Shown: piece after piece, positions 50,744 through 60,711 of the stretch
How the letters are laid out: each line of letters opens with the position of its first letter
How positions within the stretch are numbered: position 1 is the first letter of the stretch
Assembly (NCBI GenBank): GCA_036378175.1
Contig: DASUWY010000047.1
Location: forward strand, 1-64,000
Direction of reading: 5' to 3'
Source of the DNA: Thermoleophilaceae bacterium
GTDB taxonomy: Bacteria > Actinomycetota > Thermoleophilia > Solirubrobacterales > Thermoleophilaceae
DNA: 64,000 nucleotides
The notes under the pieces: model-generated
Database searches by the model: none
The model's input: the letters and a program-made list of their open reading frames with translations, nothing else
Told to the model about the DNA's origin: nothing
Translations under genes and position numbers: made by a program

Positions 50744-50759
50744 GGGAACGCGTGTTCGA
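50744..50759 (+). promoter_or_regulatory. LexA (SOS) box upstream of recN
   Basis: GGGAACGCGTGTTCGA contains the core GAAC-N4-GTTC (50746-50757) with the full right half-site GTTCGA. It lies 36 nt before the recN GTG in a 231-bp intergenic region that holds no other recognisable feature. RecN is SOS-controlled in many bacteria. Confidence 0.75.
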
Positions 50760-50795
50760 CGCGGATCCGTCGGGCGCGGCTGGTACACAGGAGTC

Positions 50796-52475
50796 GTGCT
50801 GCTTGAACTGCGAGTGGAGAACCTGCTGCTGATCGACCGCGCGGAGCTGCGTCTGGGCGACGGCCTGAATGCGGTCACGGGCGAGACGGGCGCCGGGAAG
50901 ACGATGCTCGCGCACGCTCTCGACCTCCTTTTGGGCGGCAAGCCGCGCCCTGGCATCGTGAGGCCGGGCGCCTCGGAGGCATATGTGGAGGGCGTTTTCG
51001 CACCCCCGCCGGGGCTGCTCGAGGATCCGGCCCTTGAGGAGCTTCTCGAGCGGCTGCCGGAGGACGAGCCGGAGATCGTGCTCGCGCGGCGGGTCAGTGC
51101 CGAGGGGCGCTCGCGCGCGTACATCCAGGGCCGCTCCGCCACGGCGGCCGATCTCGCGGAGCTCGGCGGCCGGCTCGTCGCCTTTTACGGGCAGCACGAG
51201 CACCGGCGGCTCGTCGTCTCATCCGCGCAGCTCCACACGCTCGACGCTTTCTGCGGCCCGCAGCACCTGGCGGCGCGCGAGGAGTTCGCCGCCGCGCACG
51301 CGCGCGTTCTCGCGCTCGAGCGGCGGCTCGAGGAGCTGCGCTCGCGGGCGGGCGCCAGCGAGCGCGAGCGTGACCTGCTCGCCTACGAGCTGGCGGAGAT
51401 TGAGAGCCTTGCGCCCGATGAGGCCGAGAAGGCGGAGCTGCTCGCTGAGCGTGGGCGCCTGCGAGCGCTCGATGGCCTTCGCGCCGCGGCGGGCGGCGGC
51501 GCCGAGGCGATCGCCCCCGAGGGAGGCGACCCCGGGGTTGCGCTCCTGCTCGCGGACGCGGAGCGGCTTGCCGATGCGGTCGCCGGAGCCGATCCGGAGC
51601 TGGACGCGCTTGCGGCCCGGCTGCGCGAGCTCAGAATCGAGGCCGAGGATCTGGGCGCCGAGCTGCGGCGCTACGAGGCCGGCCTCGAGGGCGATCCCGA
51701 GCGGCTCCAGCATGTCGAAGAACGTCTTGCGCTCTATGACCGGCTCGAGCGAAAGCACGGCGGGAGCGTCGGCGCCGTGCTCGAGCATGCGGAGCGCTGC
51801 CGTGCCGAGCTCGCGCTTCTCGAGGACACGGGCGCCGCGCTCGAGTCGGTGCAGGCCGAGCTGTCGGACGCGTGGGCGGAAGCCGATCGGCGGGCCGCTG
51901 CGCTGGGTGCCGCGCGCCGCAAGGCCGCGCCGAAGCTCGCCAAGGCGGTGCTGAAGGAGCTGGCGGACCTCGCGATGGAGGGCGCGACCTTCGAGGTGCG
52001 GATCGAGGCGCGGGACTCGCGCACCCGCGCCGGCGACGAGCGCGTGGAGTTCATGATCTCGCCGAACGCGGGGGTGGCGCCGCAACCGCTGCGCGACACG
52101 GCGTCCGGCGGCGAGAGCTCGCGCGTGATGCTCGCGTTGATGACGGTCGCGAGCGGTGGAGGCAGCGGGCGAACGCTCGTGTTCGACGAGGTTGACGCCG
52201 GCATCGGCGGCCAGACCGCGCGCGTGGTTGGAGACAAGCTGCGCGACCTCGCGCGCGGCGGGCAGGTGCTGTGCATCACCCACCTGCCGCAGATCGCGTC
52301 ACTCGCGGAGCGGCACTTCGCGATCGAGAAGGAGCAGTCGGGTGAGCTGGCGCGCGCCCAGGTTGCGCAGCTCGCCGGTGACGCGGTGGTGGAGGAGCTC
52401 TGCCGGATGCTGGGCGCGGATAGCGCCGACAGCGGCGCGCGGCGGCACGCGAAAGAGTTGCTTGCGGCTGCGTGA
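50796..52475 (+). CDS. recN: DNA repair protein RecN
   Basis: A 559-residue SMC-like ATPase. Walker A is GETGAGKT at 29-36. RSRAYIQGRSATAADLAELGGRL and FYGQHEHRRL are typical of RecN. A long alpha-helical coiled coil lies between about residues 150 and 390. The C-terminal head has RDTASGGESSRVMLAL (signature) and TLVFDEVDAGIGGQTA (Walker B). It works early in double-strand break repair. The upstream LexA box implies SOS induction; AGGAG lies just ahead of GTG 50796. Confidence 0.96.
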   Translation: MLLELRVENLLLIDRAELRLGDGLNAVTGETGAGKTMLAHALDLLLGGKPRPGIVRPGASEAYVEGVFAPPPGLLEDPALEELLERLPEDEPEIVLARRVSAEGRSRAYIQGRSATAADLAELGGRLVAFYGQHEHRRLVVSSAQLHTLDAFCGPQHLAAREEFAAAHARVLALERRLEELRSRAGASERERDLLAYELAEIESLAPDEAEKAELLAERGRLRALDGLRAAAGGGAEAIAPEGGDPGVALLLADAERLADAVAGADPELDALAARLRELRIEAEDLGAELRRYEAGLEGDPERLQHVEERLALYDRLERKHGGSVGAVLEHAERCRAELALLEDTGAALESVQAELSDAWAEADRRAAALGAARRKAAPKLAKAVLKELADLAMEGATFEVRIEARDSRTRAGDERVEFMISPNAGVAPQPLRDTASGGESSRVMLALMTVASGGGSGRTLVFDEVDAGIGGQTARVVGDKLRDLARGGQVLCITHLPQIASLAERHFAIEKEQSGELARAQVAQLAGDAVVEELCRMLGADSADSGARRHAKELLAAA

Positions 52476-52513
52476 CAGTGGGTAGTGCGGCAGTCGATAC
52501 CGCTGAAGCCGCG

Positions 52514-52519
52514 TAGACT
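52514..52519 (+). promoter_or_regulatory. possible -10 element (TAGACT) before steA
   Basis: TAGACT lies in the 75-bp gap after recN and would start a transcript about 30 nt ahead of ATG 52551. No clear -35 is visible. Confidence 0.35.
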
Positions 52520-52550
52520 GGCACGCGGCCGAATCGGGCCAGTCGCACAA

Positions 52551-53756
52551 ATGGCCGCCCCACGCCTCACACGACGCGCACCGCGTACCGGCGCCCCGCG
52601 CGCGTCCGCGAACGGGCGCAACGGCCGCGTGCCCGAATACTCGGGTCCGGCGAAGCTCGGGAAGCGCACAAAGCGGCTGGTGAAGCGGCTCGAGGCGGGC
52701 GACATCGCGATCGTCGACCACGAGGACATCGACCGGGTGTCGGCGGACGACCTCGTGGCCTGCGGCGTTCGCTGTGTGATCAACGTCGCGCGTTCGTCGT
52801 CCGGCAGCTATCCCAACAGCGGGCCGCTGATCCTCGCGGAGGCCGGCGTGCATCTCGTGGACGCTCCGGGCGCCCCGCTGTTCGAGGAGCTGGGGGACGG
52901 GGACGAGATCCGCGTGTCCGGCGGGCGCGTGATGTCCGGCGGACAGGTGCTGGCAGAGGGCTCGGTGCAGGACCTCGAGACGGTCAGGCGTGCCCACGAG
53001 GACGCGCGCAGGCGAATTGGTGAGGCGATCGAGTCGTTCGCCGCGAACACCATGGACCACATCCGCGAGGAGCGCGATCTGCTCGCCGGGCGGCTGGAGC
53101 TACCGGACTTCGACACGAAGTTCCGCGACCGACCCGCGCTCGTGGTGGTTCGCGGGGTCGATCATCAGAAGGACCTGCGCATCCTGCGCCCGTACGTCCG
53201 GGACGTCCGGCCGGTGCTCGTGGCGGTGGACGGCGGGGCGGACGCCATCCTGGAGGCGGGCTTCAAGCCCGACATGATCGTGGGGGACATGGACTCCGCC
53301 ACCGACGCCGCCCTGAAGTGCGGCGCCGAGCTGGTGGTTCATGCCTATCCGGACGGGCGCGCGCCCGGGCGCGAGCGGCTCGACGCGCTCGGCCTGAGCT
53401 ACAAGCTCGTTCCGGCGCCCGCCACCAGCGAGGACGTGGCGATGCTCGTGGCCGCGGAGAAGGGCGCGGAGTTGATCGTGGCGGTGGGATCGCACTTCAA
53501 CCTCGTGGAGTTCCTCGAGAAGAACCGGGCCGGGATGTCCTCGACCTTCCTCACGCGCCTGCGGATCGGCGAGATCCTGGTGGACGCCAAGGGCGTGAGC
53601 CGGCTGTACCGGCCGTCGGCCGGGCGCGGCCCGCTCGTGATCCTCATCTGCGCCGCGCTGCTCGCCCTCGTGGTGATCATCGCGTTCTCGCGCAACCTGG
53701 GTCCGTTGTTCGATCTGCTCTGGTTAAAGCTGCAGATCCTGCTCGGCTTGAAGTAA
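52551..53756 (+). CDS. steA: SteA-like cytokinetic-ring protein (TPPK-like domain)
   Basis: The protein has 401 residues. ATG 52551 was chosen; a GTG at 52485 would add 22 residues before the -10. The core resembles a thiamine-pyrophosphokinase catalytic fold (VLVAVDGGADAILEAGFKPDMIVGDMDSA) that lost enzymatic function in the SteA family. The C-terminus has one transmembrane helix (LVILICAALLALVVIIAF). In Corynebacterium and Mycobacterium this gene also follows recN. SteA and SteB act together in cell separation through peptidoglycan hydrolases. steB begins 4 nt downstream. Confidence 0.88.
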   Translation: MAAPRLTRRAPRTGAPRASANGRNGRVPEYSGPAKLGKRTKRLVKRLEAGDIAIVDHEDIDRVSADDLVACGVRCVINVARSSSGSYPNSGPLILAEAGVHLVDAPGAPLFEELGDGDEIRVSGGRVMSGGQVLAEGSVQDLETVRRAHEDARRRIGEAIESFAANTMDHIREERDLLAGRLELPDFDTKFRDRPALVVVRGVDHQKDLRILRPYVRDVRPVLVAVDGGADAILEAGFKPDMIVGDMDSATDAALKCGAELVVHAYPDGRAPGRERLDALGLSYKLVPAPATSEDVAMLVAAEKGAELIVAVGSHFNLVEFLEKNRAGMSSTFLTRLRIGEILVDAKGVSRLYRPSAGRGPLVILICAALLALVVIIAFSRNLGPLFDLLWLKLQILLGLK

Positions 53757-53760
53757 CTCG

Positions 53761-54609
53761 ATGTTCGATTTCCGCTACCACGCGTTGTCGCTCGTGGCCG
53801 TCTTCCTCGCGCTCGCAATCGGGATCCTGCTCGGCGCGACGATCGGCAACTCACTCGTGTCCGATGCCGACAAGGGCATCCGCTCATCCCTGCACAACGA
53901 CGTGCTGAACGCGCGCAACGCGGCGAGCCAGGCGCAGTCGCAGCTCAGCCAGCGCGACAAGATCATCTCGAGCGCGCTGCCGATGCTCGTGCAGGGCGAG
54001 CTGAGCGGCCAGCGGGTTGCGATCGTGGCGACGGGTGGGCTTCCCGGGAGCGTGGAGTCGGAGGTGCGCCAGACCGTGGAGACCGCCGGCGGCACGGTGA
54101 GCTCGGTCTCCACCTTCGACGTTCCATCTCAGCTCGACTCCATCGAGCAGGCCGCCGGCGTCCGCGGACACAACCCGGCGGCGCTCCAGGGATTCGCGCG
54201 GCGGGTGGCGCGGTCGCTCGTGAGCGGTACCGGCGTGGCGATCCGGATGCACCGCTCGCTGCCGGACGCGATGCGCGGCGACTTCCGGGGCGCTGGCCTC
54301 GTGGTCTTCTACCGCTCGCCGCCGCCCGACCAGGAGGCTGACCAGGACAAGGCCATGCGCGAGGCGTTCGAGAACGGCCTGACCGACGGGCTGAAGTCGG
54401 AGGGGGTGCAGACGGTGGGGGTGGAGGAGCAGGGCACCGATCCCTCGCAGGTGGGCTGGTACAAGGACCACGGGATGTCGACCGTGGACAGCGTCGACCT
54501 GCCCGGCGGCCAGATCGCCCTCGTGTTCGTGCTCACCGGCCAGAAGGGCAACTTCGGCGTGAAGGGCGGCGCCACGCCGCTCCCGAAGCTGCCGATCGGC
54601 TCGGGCTAG
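53761..54609 (+). CDS. steB: SteB/MctB-family membrane-anchored protein
   Basis: The protein has 282 residues. N-terminal MFDFRYHALSLVAVFLALAIGILLG is the invariant start of this family, with one transmembrane helix. A coiled coil (LNARNAASQAQSQLSQRDK) follows, then an extracytoplasmic domain to the Pro/Gly-rich end. Mycobacterial MctB has been linked to copper efflux and corynebacterial SteB to cell separation with SteA; position behind steA favours the second role here. Confidence 0.9.
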   Translation: MFDFRYHALSLVAVFLALAIGILLGATIGNSLVSDADKGIRSSLHNDVLNARNAASQAQSQLSQRDKIISSALPMLVQGELSGQRVAIVATGGLPGSVESEVRQTVETAGGTVSSVSTFDVPSQLDSIEQAAGVRGHNPAALQGFARRVARSLVSGTGVAIRMHRSLPDAMRGDFRGAGLVVFYRSPPPDQEADQDKAMREAFENGLTDGLKSEGVQTVGVEEQGTDPSQVGWYKDHGMSTVDSVDLPGGQIALVFVLTGQKGNFGVKGGATPLPKLPIGSG

Positions 54610-54649
54610 CCGTCGCCGGCGCGTCCGGGGTGGGCGCTAGGGTGACTTG

Positions 54650-55483
54650 GTGCAGTCATTGCCGTTCCTGGTCTCGCTGGGAGTGGCGGTCGGAGTGGTG
54701 CCGGCCGCCGTGCGGGGCCTCCGGCGGCAGGGGTTCGTGCGGGAGAACTACAGGGGCGCGGAGGTCGCGTTCCCGAGCGGCGTCGGGATCGTGGCGGCCG
54801 CGCTCGTGGCGCTCGTGCCGCTGGCGCTGATCGACGAGCTCGGCGATTCGAACGTCTTCACCTCGGATACCGGGCGTGCCGTGACGTACGTGCTGGCGGT
54901 CGCTCTTCTCGGGCTGCTCGACGATCTCGTGGGCAGCGCCCGCGAGGGCCTGCCCCGCGGCTGGCGCGGCCATGCGCGCGCCACGCTCTCCGGCGGCTTC
55001 TCGACCGGGGCGCTCAAGGCGGTGGGTTCCCTCGGGGCAGCGCTCTTCGTGCTGAGGGGCCGCGGCGCCTCCACCGGCGAGTACCTGCTGGCGGTGGCGC
55101 TGGTCGTGCTCGCCACCAACTTCTTCAACCTGCTCGACCTGCGCCCCGGCCGCTCGATCAAGGCGCTGATCCTCCTCGGCGCGGGGCTCACCATCGGCGC
55201 CTCCAACGTCCACCCGCTGTGGACGGTCGGCCTCTTCGCCGGGCCGGTGCTGCTCGTGCTGCCGTTCGACCTGCGCGAGCGGGCGATGCTCGGGGACACC
55301 GGGTCGAACCTGCTTGGCGCCGTCGCGGGCATCTGGATGGTGCTCGCGCTGTCCACCCTGGGGCAGGAGATAGCCCTCGGGCTAATCGCAGTTGCCACTG
55401 TTTACGGGGAATTCCGGTCGCTCTCCGAGCTGATCGAGCGGACTCCGATACTTCGTCAATTAGACTCACTCGGGAGAGCGTGA
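54650..55483 (+). CDS. MraY/WecA-like (GT4) polyprenyl-phosphate sugar transferase homologue
   Basis: The protein has 277 residues with about eight transmembrane helices. Catalytic-site elements: LLGLLDDLVGSAREGLP (DD), TNFFNLLDLRPGRSIK in place of the usual NxxNxxDGxDG, and RAMLGDTGSNLLGAV. These fit a divergent clade of the MraY/WbpL superfamily. It may attach a sugar phosphate to a lipid carrier for wall polymers. GTG 54650 or the TTG just before it can be the start. It is inserted between steB and pyrG, which are adjacent in Mycobacterium. Confidence 0.8.
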   Translation: MQSLPFLVSLGVAVGVVPAAVRGLRRQGFVRENYRGAEVAFPSGVGIVAAALVALVPLALIDELGDSNVFTSDTGRAVTYVLAVALLGLLDDLVGSAREGLPRGWRGHARATLSGGFSTGALKAVGSLGAALFVLRGRGASTGEYLLAVALVVLATNFFNLLDLRPGRSIKALILLGAGLTIGASNVHPLWTVGLFAGPVLLVLPFDLRERAMLGDTGSNLLGAVAGIWMVLALSTLGQEIALGLIAVATVYGEFRSLSELIERTPILRQLDSLGRA

Positions 55484-57172
<1,689 letters not shown>

Positions 57173-57206
57173 CGTTGCGCTTTAGCTGATCGGCGCCAAG
57201 AGCGGT

Positions 57207-57212
57207 TTGACA
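57207..57212 (+). promoter_or_regulatory. possible -35 (TTGACA) before the membrane gene at 57240
   Basis: An exact TTGACA lies 27 nt before the ATG at 57240. No matching -10 at 16-18 nt spacing is clear, because the region is GC-rich. Confidence 0.3.
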
Positions 57213-57239
57213 CGACCGGCTCCGGGCACACCGCCCGGT

Positions 57240-57938
57240 ATGAGGACGATTCCACGCACAAAAGGCGCACTGTCGGGCTTCATCATCATCGTGCTGGGCG
57301 TTTGGGGTGGGCTCATCCCCTTCGTCGGGCCGTATTTCAACTACGCGATGCACACGGACCAGACGTGGCACTGGTTCGCTGACCGCGGCTGGCTCGAGGT
57401 GCTGCCTGGAGCCGTGGCGGTCGTAGGCGGCTTCCTGCTGATGACCGGGAAGACGCGCAGCACCACGATGCTGGGTGCATTGCTCGGAATCGGGGCGGGC
57501 CTCTGGTTCACGGTCGGACCGACCGTGAGCATGCTGTGGCACCACGGCGCGATTACCGTCGGGCCTCCGATCGCGAGGCACACGGTCACCCGCATGCTCG
57601 AGTGGCTCGGCTTCTTCTACGGGGTCGGCGGCCTGATCACCCTGTTCTCCGCGTACGCGCTCGGCTTCCTCGCGGCGCTGCCGATCGTGGACGAGCGGGT
57701 GGTGGGCAGGACTGTCGCCACGGGCACGGCCGGCGCCGCCGGCGGCTATGCGGCCGGGCGCGCCACCGCCCCGCGTGAGCGCGAGCCAGTGGCCGCACCC
57801 GCGCGCACCGGCGACGGCGTGGACACCACCGACGGTGTCGACCGAACCGACGAGACCGTGGCGGATCGTCCCGCCACCGCTCCACGCAGGCGCACCGGCC
57901 GCTTCTTCCGCCGGCGCAAGGCCACCACCCGCACCTGA
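57240..57938 (+). CDS. membrane protein with charged C-terminal tail, function unknown
   Basis: The protein has 232 residues. Four hydrophobic helices are visible (ALSGFIIIVLGVWGGLIPF, LEVLPGAVAVVGGFLLM, TMLGALLGIGAGLWFTV, MLEWLGFFYGVGGLITLFSAY). The loop AMHTDQTWHWFADRGW contains His/Trp residues. From about residue 155 the sequence becomes an Ala/Gly- then Arg/Thr/Asp-rich cytoplasmic tail. No family was recognised. It is set apart by flanking gaps. Confidence 0.65.
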   Translation: MRTIPRTKGALSGFIIIVLGVWGGLIPFVGPYFNYAMHTDQTWHWFADRGWLEVLPGAVAVVGGFLLMTGKTRSTTMLGALLGIGAGLWFTVGPTVSMLWHHGAITVGPPIARHTVTRMLEWLGFFYGVGGLITLFSAYALGFLAALPIVDERVVGRTVATGTAGAAGGYAAGRATAPREREPVAAPARTGDGVDTTDGVDRTDETVADRPATAPRRRTGRFFRRRKATTRT

Positions 57939-57959
57939 CACTCAGCCACCACGACGGTC

Positions 57960-57989
57960 GCCCGCGCCCCGCGCAGACGGGGGGCGGGC
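57960..57989 (+). terminator. GC-rich hairpin after the membrane gene
   Basis: An 11-nt arm (57960-57970) pairs with 57979-57989 with a single mismatch. No T tract follows. Possible weak terminator before the M20 peptidase gene. Confidence 0.4.
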
Positions 57990-58035
57990 GCACCGCTGCC
58001 TGCGCACGAGCGGCTAAAGCGATAAACCTCTGCGG

Positions 58036-59175
58036 GTGAGCACCGCAGCAGTCCCGCGCGCATCCCGCGAGGAGAAGGATCGCCTGGTGGCGGACTTCAT
58101 CCGCCTGTGCGAGATCGAGAGCCCGTCGCGCAAGGAGCGGCCGGCGGTGGACGCGATGGCGGACGAGCTCCGCCGGCTCGGGCTCGAGGTGCAGGAGGAC
58201 TCGAGCGGGAGTGAGACCGGCTCGGACTCCGGGAACCTGATCGCCCGCATCCCCGGGCCGGACGGCGCCCGGACAATCCTCCTCTGCGCGCACCTCGACA
58301 CGGTGCCGCTCGTGGCCCCCGTGGAGGTGGCGCGCGAGAACGGTCTCCTCACCAACAGCCACGAGGCGATCCTCGGCGCCGACAACAAGGCGGCGGTGGC
58401 GACGATCCTCGGCGTAGCGAGGCGACTCGTGAGGGAGGGCTCGCCCGTGGGCGTGGAGCTGGTGTTCACCACCTGCGAGGAGATCGGGCTGCGCGGGGCG
58501 AAGGCGCTCGACCGCTCGCAGCTCCGGTCCGAATACGGCTTCGTGTTCGACCACGCGTCGCCGATCGGGGAGCTGATCGTGGCGGCGCCGACCTACTACC
58601 GGATCGACGCGCGTTTCCGCGGCCATGCCGCTCACGCCGGCATCCGGCCGGAGGCGGGGCGAAACGCGATCTCGGCCGCGGCCGGCGCGATCTCGCGGAT
58701 CGACTTCGGGAGGCTCGATGCGGACACCACGGCCAACGTAGGCACGATCAGCGGCGGCACCGCGCCCAACGTCGTCGCCGAGCACTGCTTCGTGGAACTC
58801 GAGGCGCGCAGCCTCGACGACTCGCGCGCGGCGTCGGTGGTCAGCCAGATGGTGGACGCGATCACGGAGGCAGCGAGCGACGCCGAATGCGACGTTGAGA
58901 CCGCGGTGGAGGAGCAGAACCGCGGCTACCGCATGGCGCGCACGTCGCCGCCCGTGGTGGCCGCCGCCGCGGCGCTCGAGGCGCTTGGGTTCGAGCCCAC
59001 CTACCTGCCCACCGGCGGCTGCAGCGACGCGAACATCTTCGTGGCGTCAGGTATCCCATGCCTCAACGTGGCGAACGGGACGGAGCGCAACCACCAGCCC
59101 GACGAGAGCGTGACCGTGGAGGCGCTCGAGACGATGCTCGACGTGACGCTCGGGATCGTCGCCCAGAGCGCGTGA
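58036..59175 (+). CDS. M20-family metallopeptidase (PepT-like)
   Basis: The protein has 379 residues. Metal-binding motifs: LLCAHLDTVP (His/Asp), GADNKAAVAT (Asp), TTCEEIGLRGAK (catalytic and ligand Glu), FDHASPIG (Asp) and, near the C-terminus, NGTERNHQPDE (His). The dimerisation domain starts RIDARFRGHAAHAGIRPEAGRNAI. Closest in layout to tripeptidase T-like enzymes. GTG 58036 follows GATAAA by about 10 nt, suggesting a very short leader. GTGA overlap with the next gene. Confidence 0.92.
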   Translation: MSTAAVPRASREEKDRLVADFIRLCEIESPSRKERPAVDAMADELRRLGLEVQEDSSGSETGSDSGNLIARIPGPDGARTILLCAHLDTVPLVAPVEVARENGLLTNSHEAILGADNKAAVATILGVARRLVREGSPVGVELVFTTCEEIGLRGAKALDRSQLRSEYGFVFDHASPIGELIVAAPTYYRIDARFRGHAAHAGIRPEAGRNAISAAAGAISRIDFGRLDADTTANVGTISGGTAPNVVAEHCFVELEARSLDDSRAASVVSQMVDAITEAASDAECDVETAVEEQNRGYRMARTSPPVVAAAAALEALGFEPTYLPTGGCSDANIFVASGIPCLNVANGTERNHQPDESVTVEALETMLDVTLGIVAQSA

Positions 59176-60191
59176 GCCGCCTGGTTCTGCGTCGGGGAAC
59201 CGTTGCCGACGTGGAGAGCCGGGGCGCCGTCGTGCGGCTGCGCGTTGACGTGGACGGAGAGCTGCGGCCCGCGATCTCGTACACCGAGCTGAGCGGCGAG
59301 GTCGAGCCAGGCGACGATGTGGTGGTGAACTGCGCGGCGCTCGACCTCGAGCTCGGCAGCGGCGGCTTCGACATCGTGCACGTGAACCTCACGCGCGGCC
59401 TGGGCGGCCCCGGCGAGGCCGATGCGCACGTGATGAAGCTGAACTACACATCCCTCCAGCACGCGGTGAGGCCGTTCGAGGAGCGCTCGCCCGCGGGCGG
59501 GCCGCATCGCACCGGCCCGGTGGCCGTGATCGCCGTGCACGGCCAGCTTCCCGGGGTGGCTTGGGCCGCTTCGGGCGGCGGGGCCACGCCCAGGCGGATC
59601 GGATACGTGCAGACCGTGGGCGGCGCGCTGCCGGGGCCGTTCTCGAACGTCGTCCGGGAGCTGCGCGACCGGGGCTTCCTGGCGGCGCACGTGACCGCGG
59701 GCGCGGCGTTCAGCGGCGAGTACGACGCGATCACCGTGGCGGGCGCGCTAGAGGCGGGCTTCGCGGCGGACGGGTGGGACGGTGCGATCGTCGGCCCCGG
59801 GCCGGGGATCCTAGGCTCAGCCACCCGGCTCGGCCACGGCGGCATGGCCGCACTCGACTCGGCGCACGCCGCGCTGGCCCTCGGCTGCCGCACGATGATC
59901 GTGCCGCGCCTCTCTGAGGGGGATCCGCGCGACCGCCACCGCGGCATGTCCCATCACACGATCACCGTGCTCCAGATGCTGCTCATGCCCGTGCTGGTGC
60001 CCCTGCCGGCGGACGTGCCCGTGGAGGTGGGCCAGCACGAGCGGGCGGAATTCGCCGTCGACCTCCAGGGCTATGCTGGCTCCGGCTTGCCCATGACCAC
60101 GATGGGGCGCAGGCTGGAGGAGGACGAGCTCTTCTTCAAGGCTGCCCTGGCAGGTGGAGAGGCGCTCGCAAAGGAGATCGATGGCGTTTGA
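59172..60191 (+). CDS. DUF3866 family protein
   Basis: The protein has 339 residues. LRRGTVADVESRGAVVRLRVDVDG starts the family domain. ADAHVMKLNYTSLQHAVRPFEE, IVGPGPGILGSATRLGHGGMAALDSAHAALALG and RHRGMSHHTITVLQMLL are the conserved blocks, all diagnostic of DUF3866. No function is known. It is regularly found close to the Nudix-xerD-pyrG block in actinobacteria. It overlaps the M20 peptidase gene by 4 bp and the Nudix gene by 11 bp. Confidence 0.9.
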   Translation: MSRLVLRRGTVADVESRGAVVRLRVDVDGELRPAISYTELSGEVEPGDDVVVNCAALDLELGSGGFDIVHVNLTRGLGGPGEADAHVMKLNYTSLQHAVRPFEERSPAGGPHRTGPVAVIAVHGQLPGVAWAASGGGATPRRIGYVQTVGGALPGPFSNVVRELRDRGFLAAHVTAGAAFSGEYDAITVAGALEAGFAADGWDGAIVGPGPGILGSATRLGHGGMAALDSAHAALALGCRTMIVPRLSEGDPRDRHRGMSHHTITVLQMLLMPVLVPLPADVPVEVGQHERAEFAVDLQGYAGSGLPMTTMGRRLEEDELFFKAALAGGEALAKEIDGV

Positions 60192-60711
60192 GCGGATAGG
60201 CGTGGACGAGGTGTGGAGCGGCCGCATCGCGAGCGTGCGCGTCGAGCGCTGGCGCCAGGAGGACGGCGAGGAGGTGGAGCGCGAGGTGGTGGCGCACCCT
60301 GGCGCCGTGGGCGTGGTCGCGCACGACGGCGAGCAGCTCTACCTGGTCCGCCAGCCGCGGGAGCCCGTGGGCGATCCGGCGCTGCTCGAGCTGCCCGCGG
60401 GCAAGCTCGACGAGGAGGGTGAGGACACGCTCACCACAGCCAAGCGCGAGCTCGCGGAGGAGATCGGGAAGGGCGCGCGGAGCTGGAAGCACCTCACAAC
60501 TTTCTGGGCATCGCCGGGTTTCTCCGACGAGGAAATTCACGTGTATCTGGCCACGGACCTCTACGACGAGCACGCCGAGACCGACGAGAACGAGCGGATC
60601 GAGATCGAGACCGTTCCGCTCTCCGAGCTCGACCGCGTGATCCGCGACTGCAAGGACTCGAAGACCCTTGTCGGCCTGCTGTGGCTGAAGGCGATGGGCG
60701 GCGGCGAGTGA
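60181..60711 (+). CDS. Nudix hydrolase (ADP-ribose pyrophosphatase-like)
   Basis: The protein has 176 residues. AAAGGAG precedes ATG 60181, which lies inside the end of the DUF3866 gene. The Nudix box is PAGKLDEEGED...KRELAEEIG: the REXXEEXG helix is intact, but the GX5E segment has one extra residue. WASPGFSDEEIHVYLATDL is the loop with the catalytic Glu in ADP-ribose pyrophosphatases. It overlaps the next gene as GTGA. Corresponds in position to Rv1700 of Mycobacterium. Confidence 0.92.
   Translation: MAFERIGVDEVWSGRIASVRVERWRQEDGEEVEREVVAHPGAVGVVAHDGEQLYLVRQPREPVGDPALLELPAGKLDEEGEDTLTTAKRELAEEIGKGARSWKHLTTFWASPGFSDEEIHVYLATDLYDEHAETDENERIEIETVPLSELDRVIRDCKDSKTLVGLLWLKAMGGGE

Noticed and set aside
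50565-50795. Possible gene remnant between the small membrane protein and recN
   Set aside because: Short frames exist but none has a start with a ribosome-binding site or a recognisable product. Only the LexA box is supported here.
58013-58027. TAAAGCGATAAA before the M20 peptidase as a sigma-28-type promoter
   Set aside because: The TAAA and CGATAA elements are adjacent without the required 15-16 nt spacer. It reads better as a plain AT-rich -10.
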